Both the position numbers and the translations under genes were made by a program. A stretch of DNA of 64,000 nt from Pyropia haitanensis (Eukaryota; Rhodophyta; Bangiophyceae; Bangiales; Bangiaceae), in assembly GCA_008729055.1 (NCBI GenBank), contig SDUX01000008.1, positions 3,187,756-3,251,755 of the forward strand, in the 5' to 3' direction. Positions within the stretch are counted from its first letter, which is position 1, and each line of letters begins with the position of its first letter. This document shows positions 53,377-63,730 of the stretch, one piece after another. A model generated the notes under the pieces. That model saw only the letters and a program-made list of their open reading frames with translations. It was not told the DNA's origin and ran no database searches.

Positions 53377-54478
53377 TCAGGCGCCCACCTCCACCGCGGC
53401 GGCCACCCCCCCCCCCGCCGCGAGCCGCCGTTCCACCCCCCCCAGCCACCCCCCCACCACCTCATTCACCCGGCCTGGCACCTCATGGTGCGGGCAGTGC
53501 CCCGCGTCGACGCGGACGACGGTCGCGCGCCCCCCCCCCACGGCGGCGGCCATCGCGTCGGCGCGGGCGGCGGCGTCATTCAGTGGGTCCGCCACGCCCG
53601 CCACGACGAGCACCTCCCCCCCGTACGCGGCCAAGAGGGCGCCGAGCGAGCGGGGCGGCGGCAGCACCAAGCCCGACGCGAGCACGTCGACGGCGCCCCA
53701 GTCGAGGGAGGCGGCGTAGATGGGCCGCGACAGCTCCGCCGCGCGGTGGGGCGCGACGGGGTACACCCGCCCGAGCGTCGTGTCAATGTTGGCGCGGAGC
53801 CACGAGAGCAGCACCCCCGCCGCGGCCATGCGTGCCGCGCGGACGCGGAAGAGGCGCGTGGCGAGGCCCCCCCGACCCGACGGCGATGCAGCAGCGGCGG
53901 CGGGGGGGGGGGTCGCCCCCGCCGCGCCCGCCGCCGCCGCCGCCGACCGCACGACCGCGGCGGACGCGGCGAGCGCGGCCGCCGGCGCCGCCGCGGCCGC
54001 CGCGTCGAGCACCGACCCCTCCGCCGCGTTCTCCGCGGCGCCCGTCGTCGCGGCCGCTGCCGGCGGCGGCGTGCCCGGCGCGTCGCCGAGCTTGCCCGCG
54101 GAATTGAACAGCACCAGCCCGGCGCACGCGGTCGGGTGGTGGTCCGCCGCGTACGCGGCGGCCATGTAGCCGCCAATGCTGTTGCCACCGACGTACACGC
54201 GGCGGCAGACGGGGGGGCCACCCCCGTCTGCGACGGTATGGCCACCGCCGCCGCCGTCGCGCAGCACGACCTGCTGCACAAACGCCGACAGCTGCGCCTC
54301 CCACAGCACCTGCGAGTAGGCCGTGTCGCCCGGCTTTTCCGAGCCCCCAAACCCAATCAGGTCCACCGCGTAGACGTCGGCGCCAATGGCGGCGGCGAGC
54401 GGCCCCATGTTGGCCGCCCAGTGGTACGCGCCGGCGCCAAAGCCGTGCACGAGCACCACCGCGGGGCGGGGCTCGGCG

Positions 54479-54510
<32 letters not shown>

Positions 54511-54981
54511 CACCCCCACCCCACCATCGGCCGACGCGGGCGGGGCGGCAACGACCGCGTAGCGGCAGAGGTACCCCCCCCAGCGCCAATACTCGTACCC
54601 CCCCCCCCCCCCCCCCCCACCCAGCCCGGGCAGGGCGGCGCCCGTCGCGACCGCCGCCGCGGCGGCGCCCTCATGAAAGTCCCGCGCGTCGACGGCGGCG
54701 GCGAGCGCCCGCGCGGCGCGCCCCCCCCCCCCAGCGGGGCGGCCGCCCACGCCGCGTCGGCAGCAGCGGCGGCCAGCCGCCGCGGCGACACGGTGCCGAG
54801 CCGCCACGCGGCGCCGAGGGAGCGGCCGAGGTCCGCCGCGGCCGCGGCGCCGCCCCCCCCCGCTGGCGCCGCGCACGCGGCGGCATAGGCGGCGGCAAAG
54901 GCGGCCTCCCCGCCGTCGGGGAGGGAGAGAACGGGCGGGGTGGCGGCGTCGAGGCGAGCCGCGACGGCCACAAATGGGTCC

Positions 54982-55013
<32 letters not shown>

Positions 55014-55086
55014 AGCGTCGGTGGCAGCGGGGGGGGGGGGCGGCGGCGCGGGGATGGCGACCGTGGCCGCAGCCGCAGCCGCCAAT

Positions 55087-55117
<31 letters not shown>

Positions 55118-55681
55118 CCGGCGGCGCGTCTGCCGGCGGCGGCCGCCGCCGGCGGCGGGCCGCCCACGCGCGGTACGCGGGAAACGCGGCCCAGACGGCG
55201 CTGTCGGCCGGCGGCGCGTCGGCCGGCCCTTCCGTCCATGGCGACAGCGGCACGCCCGCGGCGGCGGCGGCGGCCAGCACCGCCCGCACCGCCGTGGTCG
55301 GGTCGGACCGGACCGCCGCGGTGGCGCCGCCGAGCGCCGTCACCGCCGCGGCGGCGGCGGCGGCCTCGGCGGTGGGCGTGTCGGCGGCGGCGGCGACAAT
55401 GTCGAGGCGGCCGCCGCGGGCAGAGAGGCGGGAGGAGAGGGCGGAGAGGGCGGCGAGCAGGGGGGGGTCCGCCGCGTGGCGGGGGAGGAGCACAAAGAGG
55501 CAGGCGAGGGCGGGGGGGGGGGTGCCGCGACGTTGCCGCCGCCGCCACCGCCGCCACCGCCGCCGCCGCCGCCGCCACTGCCGGCGGTGCCGAGGGCGGC
55601 GGCGATGCCGGGGTGGTCTGACAGCCGCAGGTCCCCCTCACGGAACCAGACGACGGGCACCGCCGGGGCGGCGGTCGGCGG

Positions 55682-55720
<39 letters not shown>

Positions 55721-55935
55721 GGTGACGGCCCTCGTCGGCCGCGTCGGCGGGGACGCCACCCCGCCACGGGTGCAGCGGCGTGTCGCCGCCGCGGCGGCCG
55801 CGGGCCGACGGCGGCCGGCGGCGGTCCGCGGGCCGGCCGCCGCGGCCGGCGCGCGCGTCACAGCCGACCCGTGCGGGAGGGGGGGACAAACGCCGCGGTG
55901 GCCCGCGGCAGTGACGGCGGGGGCGGAGGGGCCAT
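53377..55935 (-). CDS. photolyase-N-domain / alpha-beta hydrolase fusion (plant type), several frame breaks
   Basis: Land plants and algae have proteins with an N-terminal photolyase-like Rossmann domain fused to an alpha/beta hydrolase, usually plastid-targeted. The ATG at 55935 starts MAPPPPPSLPRATAAF, a transit-peptide-like Ala/Arg/Ser region. Then VVWFREGDLRLSDHPGIAAA, LLPRHAADPP, SARGGRLDIV and VPLSPWTEG mark the photolyase N domain. Next come YEYWRWGGYLCRYAV, typical of this fusion, and the hydrolase: VVLVHGFGAGAYHW, VYAVDLIGFGGSEKP, nucleophile elbow VGGNSIGGYMAA (Ser), GEVLVVAGVADPLND (Asp) and DAGHCPHHEVP (His). The frame changes at homopolymers near 55880, 55517 and 54725, each needing one extra base. 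The FAD-binding photolyase domain is absent. Divergent from the CENP-B-like gene. Confidence 0.85.
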
Positions 55936-56663
55936 GGCGGCGTGGGGATGGAAGCGGGTGCGGAAGCAACGTACGGCGCAAGTGTTCCAGGGGCGTGATG
56001 GAGTGTGGGGTGGGGCATGCGGGGGGGGGAGGCGGAGGCGCAACAGCTGGTGCTGGAGCTGTCGTCGGTGGGAGGCCAGGACGTTGAGACGAGGCCGTGG
56101 AGGGGAGAGAGGGAGGGCGTCGTGTGGAGGGTCTCTGATCTTGAGCTGGCACACCAACGGATACAGCCACGAATACGGACGGTGTGCAGAGATCACGCGG
56201 ACCGGTCTGTTCCATGCGCAAGTCGTACTTGAACATCTCACAGTACGTGCTGCTGCTACTTCCTGATTGGCTCTTCATTGCTTACACAAATGGTCGGGTT
56301 CACCCATGGGCAAGACAAAATCCGTTTTGGTTCTCTCTCTCGTGGGTGCCTACGCGACTGCCGCCCACAGGTGGCGGCGGCGCCGCCGCGCGCGGCGCCA
56401 CCGCGCGCGCCGCCTTTTCCGTGAGGTCCCGCCCGCGCTAACCGCCGCGCCGCCGGCCGCGTCCGGCTGCGCCACGCGCCCATCCGGTTGGGGCGCGCGT
56501 GACGGCCGCGCGGCCGCGGTCGGTCGCGGGCGGCCGCGCGCGCGCGCGGAATCCAAACGCGCAAGGGGGAGGAGGGGGGGGGGGGGGGAGGGGAGGGCCG
56601 GGGGGGCATGGTCCTCGCGGTGGCTGGGGGAGACGCCGTGCCGGCGGGGGTGGGCGGCAGCGT

Positions 56664-56694
<31 letters not shown>

Positions 56695-56701
56695 AGCGTC
56701 C
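55936..56701. promoter_or_regulatory. divergent 5' region, photolyase-hydrolase and CENP-B-like genes
   Basis: 0.77 kb. The middle (56130-56360) has clearly lower GC and includes a CCAAT box on the minus strand (gattgg, about 56264). The right third is G-rich. An upstream in-frame ATG at 56267 exists, but the one at 56702 is preferred. Confidence 0.45.
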
Positions 56702-56716
56702 ATGGCGGGTATGGCA

Positions 56717-56748
<32 letters not shown>

Positions 56749-57355
56749 AGTGCCGGCGGTGGCGGTGGCGGCGGCGTCGTTGGCGGCGGCGGGCGCCCCC
56801 CCCCCCCCCCCCCCAGCCGCCCTCGCGTCGGCGGTCGTCCACCTCATCCGCACGCACCTGACGTCACTCCAGTCGGCCGCGTCCGCGTCGGCGGCGATTG
56901 CGCTGCTGCGCGCCGCGCCGGCGCTGCCGCAGGCGTCCATCATCTACGCGGGCACCGCCGCGGCGGACGCGGCGGTCAAGGCGCTCGTGTCGTCGGCGGA
57001 GGAGCTGCTGCGCAAGGCCGCCGACGCGGAGGCCGCGGCGGTGGGGGGGGGGGCGGGGGGGGGGCGGGGGGGGGCACCGCTGCCGGGGGGGGGGGGGGGG
57101 GGACCTCTATGGTGGGGGGGGGGGGGGGGGGGGGGGCACCCGCCCTTGCCCCCGCCACCGCCCGTGGCGTCACCCGCCGCCGCCGCCGCTGCCGCGCCGC
57201 TGGGGGTGCGCGCCGCGGCGCCAGCGGCGGTGGCCGCGGCCGCTGCGGGCCGGGACGCGGACGTTGGTATGGACGGCGGCGACGCGGATGGGGGCGACGG
57301 CGCGGGGGCCGCTGCTGCCGACGGCGGCGGTGGCGGCGGCGGCGTCGGCGGCGGC

Positions 57356-57386
<31 letters not shown>

Positions 57387-57387
57387 T

Positions 57388-57430
<43 letters not shown>

Positions 57431-58444
57431 GTCGGCGGCGGCGGCGGCGGCGGTGGTCGCCGCCGCCGCGTGGACGCGGCCGCCGCGGCGGCTGCGATGG
57501 CGGCCGCGTCGACCATCGCGCCGCGGCCCTGTGCGGTCACCCAAGAGGCGGTGGACGTGGCGGGGGAGGTGCTCGTCAATGCGGGCCAGGCGGTGCTGGA
57601 GGAGGACCTGGCGGGGGGTGCGGGCGCGGGCGGGGGGGGGGGGGCGCCAGTCGCGGCGGCGCCCGAGTACGCGACGCCGCAGCCGGTCCGGCGGTACGCC
57701 CGCCCCGTGGCGGGTGGTGCCGCCGCGAGCGGGCCGGTTGGTGGAGGGGGCGGCGGTGGGGGGGGTGCCGACGGCGGCGGCGGCAGCGTCAGTGGCGGCA
57801 GCGGCCTCGGAGGGGATGAGGGGGGCGGTGGGGGCGGCGGCGGTGGCGGCGTCGGCGGCGGCGGCGGCGGCGACGGCGACGGCGACGGCGGTGTCGGCAC
57901 GGGTGGCCGTGGCCGCGTCGTCGGCTACGCGTCGGCGCCGTACGTGTCGGACGGGCGGGCCAAGCGGAAGCGCGTGGCGTTGTCCCTCTCCGTGCGGATG
58001 GAGCTGGTGCACCTGATGCAGTCGGGCTGGACGACGGTGCAGCTGATGGAGCGGTTTAACATTGGCCGCTCGACCGTCAATGACGCGCGGAAAAACGCGC
58101 AGCGGATCCGCGCGCTCGCCGCGCAGGCAGAGGTGGACCTCGCGCGCAAGTCGTTTCGCCGGTCCACGCTGCCGACCGTCGACGCGGGCCTCGCCGCGTG
58201 GCTGGCGGGCGTCGTTGACGCGGGCAACCCGGTGCCGACGCTGGTGCAGGCGCGCGCCGCGGCGGACGCGATTAGCCAGGGGATGGACCTGGACTTTCAC
58301 GGGGGGGTCCACGGGTATGTGGACGCGTGGGCGCGGCGGAACAAGGTCACCTGGGGTCCCGCGACGGTGCGGGCCGCCGCGCGGCCCGGGGTGGGCGGCG
58401 CGGCGGCGGGGGTAGGGGGGGACGGCTCCGCCGGCAGTGACGAC

Positions 58445-58510
<66 letters not shown>

Positions 58511-58549
58511 GCGGGCGCGGCAAGGCCGCCGGCGGCCGTCGCTGATGGC

Positions 58550-58586
<37 letters not shown>

Positions 58587-58990
58587 ACGTTGCTGCCGGC
58601 GACGCGGGCGGCGATGCCCGCCCGGATGCCGACGCGGTCGCGGCGGCGACCGCGGCGGCGGCGGCGGCCGACGCGGCCGCCGCCGCGGCGGCCGAGCACC
58701 GCGCCGCCGCCGCCGCGGAGGAGGCGGCGGTCGTCGAGGCGACCGTCGCGGCGGCGGCCGCCGCGCGGGAGGCGGCCGACGTGGACGCCACCGCCGCCGC
58801 CGCGGAGGAGGCGGCCGACGCGGCCGACGCGGCCGACGCGACCGCCGCCGCCGCGGCCAGCGGGGGGGGCATCGACCTGACCATCGGCGCCGCGGGGGCC
58901 ATGGCCGCCGCGCCCGCGGCCGCCGCGGCCGAGCTGCTCGTGTCTGAAGCGGAGGACGCGGCCGTCACGGCGGGCGCCATGCACGCGTGA
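56702..58990 (+). CDS. CENP-B/pogo-type DNA-binding protein without DDE domain
   Basis: The ATG at 56702 (gcgtccATGGCG) gives 762 residues. After an Ala tract, the N-terminal region (VVHLIRTHLTSLQSA ... VKALVSSAEELLRKA) is helical and unrecognised. Gly tracts follow, and then at about residues 420-470 KRKRVALSLSVRMELVHLM and TTVQLMERFNIGRSTVNDAR, the CENP-B/pogo N-terminal helix-turn-helix. At about residues 495-550 LAAWLAGVVDAGNPVP and HGYVDAWARRNKVTWG form the second, Tc5-type HTH. The rest is an Ala-rich helix with no DDE transposase signature. This is the layout of a domesticated pogo/Tigger-like protein; centromere, silencing or transcription roles are all possible. Stop at 58990 follows AGAMHA. 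Confidence 0.78.
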
Positions 58991-59357
58991 CGGGCGTGGC
59001 CGTCGGCTAGTGTGGGGGTGTCCCGCCGGCGTGGCTGGGTGCGTGGCGTAGCGGGGGCGGGCGATTCGACGCGGGGAAGAAACCGTCCCGTTGCTGTGGA
59101 GCGACGGCCGCGGCTGGCCGTGTGGGTGACGGCCGCGACGACGCGGTGGTGGTGTGTCGAACCGTGGGCTGTGCCACCTCGTGTCCGCGCCGCGTCTGTG
59201 CGCGCGCTGTGCTATTTTTTTTTTTTTTCGCTCGGTCTGTTGTGCTTGCAGCGCCTCGACTCCTTTGTCTTTGGGCAGAAGTGGCGGCCACGGCAGGAGC
59301 AGCGGTGGCCACCTCACGTGCCCGGCGGTGGCGTCGACGCTCGGCGGCGCATGGCGC
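58991..59357. other. convergent intergenic region, CENP-B-like and CitE-like genes
   Basis: Holds a 14-T tract at about 59215, followed by tcgctcggtctgttgtgc, some 225 bp after the CENP-B-like stop. No gene seen. Confidence 0.5.
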
Positions 59358-60766
59358 TCATGCCGCCACGCCGTTGGGTCCTTCCCCCCCGTCCTCCTCG
59401 GACAGCCCGTCGAGGAGCGCCACACACTGCCGCATGACGGGCGTGTCGACGACCCGCCCGTCGACAACGACCGCGCCCACCCCCCCCCCCCCTCCGCGGC
59501 GGCCCGCCACGCCGCGAGCGCGGCCCGCGCAAACGCCACCTGGGCGGGCGACGGCGCCCACGCGGCGGCAATCGCGGGCAGGACGGCGGGGTGGATGGCA
59601 AACTGGCCAGTGTAGCCGGCGGCGCGGGCGGTGGCGGCCGCCGCCGCCGCGCCGACAGCGTCACGGAAGCGGGTGTAGGGCGTGTCTGGCGGGGGCGGCG
59701 CAGGGGGGGCGGCCACGGGGGGAGGGGAAGGGCGGTGGGGGGCGGGAGGGGAGGGGGAGGAACGCCGCGTCGGGTGGGCAGGACAGGCGGGGGGGGACAA
59801 GGCGGGAGCCCGTGCGGCGCGGGACCACCACCCGCGGCAACGACGCTCGTGGCCGGCCGTCAGTGCACCGCCCCCCATCGGACGCGCGCGCCGCACGCGC
59901 GAGTAACGTCTTCTGGCGCGCCCCCCCCCCTGGCTGCATCGCCGGGCGCTTCCCCGGTGGCGGCACCGGCGTCCCCTCCCCCCCCCCCCCCCCCCCCACC
60001 ACCCCCGCAACGGGCGGCACCTACCAAAGCAGGCGAGCCCCCGCGCGCGCGCCGCGGCCGCCACGCGGGCGCGCGCATAGTCCAGCGCCCCCCCCCCCCC
60101 ACTCGACGGGAGCCCCAGGTCCGCGGCGAGGTCGTCCCCCCCAAACGCGAGGCCGACCGTGCGCCCCGCCCCCCCCCGCCCCCCCCCCGCGGCGGCGGCC
60201 GCAATCGCCGCGGCCGCCTCCACCCCCGCGGCGGTCTCCACCCACGGCAGCAGGCCGACCGACCCGGCGGGGCGGCCGGCCGCCGCCTCGGCCGCCGCGA
60301 CCGCGTCGGCAACCGCCGCCGCGTCGGCGGCCGACGCGACCTTGCCGACCGAGACGGCCGCGATGGCGGCGGGCGCGGCGAGGACCGCCGCGAGGTCCGC
60401 CTCGAGGAGCCCCGAGTGGAGGGGGTTGACGCGCGGGATCACGAGCGGCCGCCGGCGGCGGCGGACGCTGTCGGCGGCGGGGGCGGCGGCGCCCCCCGCC
60501 GCCGCCCCGCCGCCGCCCGTGGCACCCGGCTCCCTCCCCCCCGCCGCGTGGCCACCCTCGTCCAGGGGGGACAGGGACGGCAGCAGCTCCGCGACGAGCG
60601 CGCGGGCGGCGGCCTTGCCGGCGGGCGCGACCGAGTCTTCCAAGTCGGGCATGACGCCGGCGGCGGCGGGGTGGCCAAACGCGCCGCGGAGCATCTTGGC
60701 GCTGTGGCCGGGCGCGAAGAGCACCGCCCGGAGAGCCGATAGCGGGGGGGGGAGGGGGGGGGGCAT
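59358..60766 (-). CDS. CitE/CLYBL-like HpcH/HpaI-family lyase, two exons
   Basis: Citrate-lyase-beta-like proteins cleave malyl- or citramalyl-CoA, often in mitochondria. The start at 60766 gives MPPPLPPPLSALRAVLFAPG. Then MLRGAFGHPAAAGVMPDLED carries the metal/substrate Asp/Glu, followed by RRPLVIPRVNPL, SVGLLPWVETAAGV and VGLAFGGDDLAADLG. Exon 1 ends at 60025. The intron 60024-59686 (GTAGGT ... GCCAG, 339 bp) leads in phase to FDTPYTRFRDAV, YTGQFAIHPAVLPAIAAAW and SPAQVAFARAALAA, all expected in CitE. After a C-run at about 59480-59492 one extra base gives VGAVVVDGRVVDTPVMRQC and stop at 59358. Reaction specificity is inferred from the family only. Confidence 0.87.
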
Positions 60767-61393
60767 CGCGCAAAGGGGGGGGGGGGGGGGAAACCAGAGA
60801 CAAGACAACCAGGAGGGGGGGATGGGGACAGCAAGACGATGGGGGCGGCCAGAGTAGGCCGACCGCGAGCCCGCCGACGCGGGCGGTGGACCCGCCGCGG
60901 CGCGGTCGCCGATGTGCCACCGCTGCCGCGGGCGGTGCCAATTGGGACAGCACCGCACGGCGCCCGCCGTAGAAGCGCTCAGCACCACCGCGTCGCACCG
61001 AATCCACACCAAACCGCGCTGGCACAAAGGTGGGGCGGGCAGAGAGGATGGCAGAGGCGTTGGGGGGGCGCAGGCAGAGTGCCGCGCGCGCACGGTCGCG
61101 GCAACCTCGCTGCGACCGCCGACGCCCGGCTCACCTTGGGGCGAGTCCACCGGATGCATCCGCTTCACGAGGTTGCTGAAATTGAGCTGCACCAGAAAAA
61201 CGGGACTCCGAGAGGTACACACCATGAATGGACACATTCGTACATTTGAAGCAAGACTTTCATAAATCACAGAGCTATTTTCAGTCGTATTTCTGAACTT
61301 TCGTGGAAACCGTCGGGATCAGTCTACAAAATCTGCTGAAAGCACTTTCAACCGCCGCGGGGGCTGGACAGATACGAGATGTCTGCGCTGTGA
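60767..61393. other. intergenic, 5' flank of the CitE-like gene
   Basis: GC-rich next to the CitE-like start, then a sudden drop to AT-rich sequence at about 61170-61350. No supported gene. Confidence 0.45.
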
Positions 61394-62134
61394 GTGTCCT
61401 CGTTACTCGACACACCAGCAGGCTTTGAACTTGTGTGGAGCATGGAGCGGGATGCACGTGTAGCGGGCCCCAAAGTTTCCCACCCGTCCCACCCCTTCCG
61501 TTCCGAGTGTCCGCTGAAGGTCCGAGGAGATTGGACCGGGCAGCGACCAGTGGTCTGTGCCATCAATAGTCATCCCAGTGGAAGAGCTATGCGGCGCCGT
61601 AATCACTGGGTTTTACGGCATCCGTTTCAGACTCTCGGTCGTTACCGTCAAGGGCGATGCCGTACTTGTGGGAGCTCAGACGCTTCAGTCTGTGCGGTCA
61701 GGCGGCAAGGCAGCCCACGCCGCTTTTTGTCCTTGGAAGGACGAGGAGGACTGGAGAAAACTGTCGGCGGTGCGCGCCGTGGACCATCCCGGTCTGGTGA
61801 TAGCTCGTTCGTGCATACAAGACCGCTGGTGTGGGATGGCGAGGAGGCTCTGCAGAGCGGGCAGGGACGAAGGTGCACGATCTGTCTTTTTCGTGGTTCC
61901 AAGGATCATGAAAGATTGGGCGTAGAGTTCTCCATTCATGATTTACTTCGTCGAACGTACAGATCTTTTCGGCAATGCGACCACTTGCGGTACATCGGGC
62001 TTGCGAACCTCCGTCCATGTGTAATTGTGCTTGTGCCATCGCTGTGTAGTGCTGTCGAGTTTACCGCCACGTACGGAAAAAAGCAGGAAATTTCTTTCTT
62101 GCGCGCACAGAGGCCGTCAAGGCCGTTTTCTTGA
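61394..62134 (+). CDS. possible ORF with paired Cys motifs, unknown
   Basis: A 246-residue reading in moderate-GC DNA, starting MSSLLDTPAGFELVWSMERD. It contains RYRQGRCRTCGSSDASVCAV and later GRRCTICLFRGSKDHERLG, i.e. C-x2-C pairs that could bind zinc. Another frame (61557-61925) is open over the same stretch and reads about as naturally (VEELCGAVITGFYG). One of them may be a transposon remnant. No family recognised. Confidence 0.25.
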   Translation: MSSLLDTPAGFELVWSMERDARVAGPKVSHPSHPFRSECPLKVRGDWTGQRPVVCAINSHPSGRAMRRRNHWVLRHPFQTLGRYRQGRCRTCGSSDASVCAVRRQGSPRRFLSLEGRGGLEKTVGGARRGPSRSGDSSFVHTRPLVWDGEEALQSGQGRRCTICLFRGSKDHERLGVEFSIHDLLRRTYRSFRQCDHLRYIGLANLRPCVIVLVPSLCSAVEFTATYGKKQEISFLRAQRPSRPFS

Positions 62135-62921
62135 AAGAGATCTTTCCTTTCATTTCCATCGCGAGACCCACCACGTGGCACCGCCCACGCCCTCCTATTG
62201 GCAGATACATGAAGCGGAGCTCGTATCTCCCTCCGATTGCAAGTCTCCTGGTGTGTAAGGACGCTTCTCCTGCGCGGCATTCGCCAGCCGTCTGCCTTGA
62301 GAGCCGCAGGCGCCGCTGCTGGCGCCGCCGCCCATCTGACAGTGAATGGCCTGACTGACCTTCCCGTAAATCCCCTTCATCGCAATTTTTCCCCGGAAAG
62401 GAGGACATCTCTATCGCTGTGGCACCTTCCAATCGGGTTCTCGAATTCCGAAGGCGCTCGCGCTGCTCTTCCCTCTGACGTGGCGTAGCGCGGCCTCCTC
62501 ACCGCGCGCGCGTCCGTGACCACTCCCCACCGTTGTGCCTTGCTCGCCCTTACCCCCCCGCCCACGTCATGAGGCGGGTGGATTGCACGCTGCGGCGGCG
62601 CTGCCGCTGCTGGCGGAGCGGGCGGGGTGGCACGGCGGCTCTGTGGGGAGTGTCGCGGCGGTAGCATGGGCGCCGCGCGGCGGCTGCCGCCGCTGGCCGC
62701 CTCCCGCACCCGCCTGGGCGCCCCTGTCGCGGCTTCCGGGCGGCTGGCACGCCCGTCGCGGCGGCTGCTGACGCCAACGCTGCAGCCGCAGCTGGTGTGG
62801 TGACGCTGCAGCCGCAGCTGGTGTGGCCGCACCCGCTGGGGAGGGGGGTGGCGACGGATGCCACGGGCTGCATGATGGCGGGATCATGGTGAGAATAGAG
62901 GAGGAGAGCGGGGGAGCGGCA

Positions 62922-62961
<40 letters not shown>

Positions 62962-63669
62962 GCGCCCCAAACTCGAGTCCGCCATTCCCGCGTGGCGTGT
63001 CCCCGGCGGCGGGCCCCCCCTCGCGGGCTGCCTCCCCGTCTGTGCGAGCGGCGTCGCCGCGCCGGGTGGGAGCCCGCGGCGGGGCAAGGGCGGGAGTGGA
63101 CGGCCCGGCGCGGCCTGGCCGCCGCCGCCCCCCGGCCAAGACCCGCCGCACCGGCGCGTCCGCACCCCTGGGCGGGCAGCAAATACGACCGGCGGCCCGC
63201 CCGCGTCGCGCGCGCACGGTGAGCGGCAGCGGCTCGCCGGGCGGTCGGTGCCGCCCGCTCCACTGCGTTTTGTGTGTGGGTATCTGCCTTTTCCTCTGCG
63301 CGCGCGCGCACGCCCGCGGCCCACTGCCGACACTGGGCACACCCCGTAGCGTGTTGTCGTCGTCTTGCTCCTTCCGGCTGGTTTTTCCCCGCTCTCCCCC
63401 CCCCTCGGCCCAAGTGTTTTCTTTTTTTTTTTCGTGTGCCGCCCCGCGGCCGCGCGCCCCCTGCCTGGTCGCTTGTAGGGGGGCGCGCCCGCCTGCCGAT
63501 GCGGTTTGGCGACCCGGCACGGGGGAGGCACACCCACCGCGGCGGTAGCGGCGGCGGCGGCGGGCGTGGCAACGCTGCGGATGGGCTCGCCGCCGGCGGG
63601 GTGGGGGCGGCGGCAGCGGGAAGGCTGCAGCGGCGGCAGGTGCGGCGGCAGCGGCGGCGGCAGCGGCGC

Positions 63670-63700
<31 letters not shown>

Positions 63701-63730
63701 GGCAGCGGCAGCAGTGCCGGCGGCGAGGCG
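62135..63730. other. intergenic region with promoter-like patch and GGC repeats
   Basis: Contains a CCACGTGGC (62169-62178) and a CCAAT box (cctattggc, about 62192), a 22-bp tandem duplication (cgctgcagccgcagctggtg) near 62781-62826, a GGC/GCA repeat at about 62920-62960, a T-tract near 63420 and a long GGC-rich stretch at 63540-63720. Frames on both strands are low-complexity. Confidence 0.45.

Noticed and set aside
57170..61270. Whole 1,366-codon minus-strand frame as one gene
   Set aside because: Only the 60766-59358 part has CitE-like motifs, with an intron. The remainder is antisense to the CENP-B-like gene.
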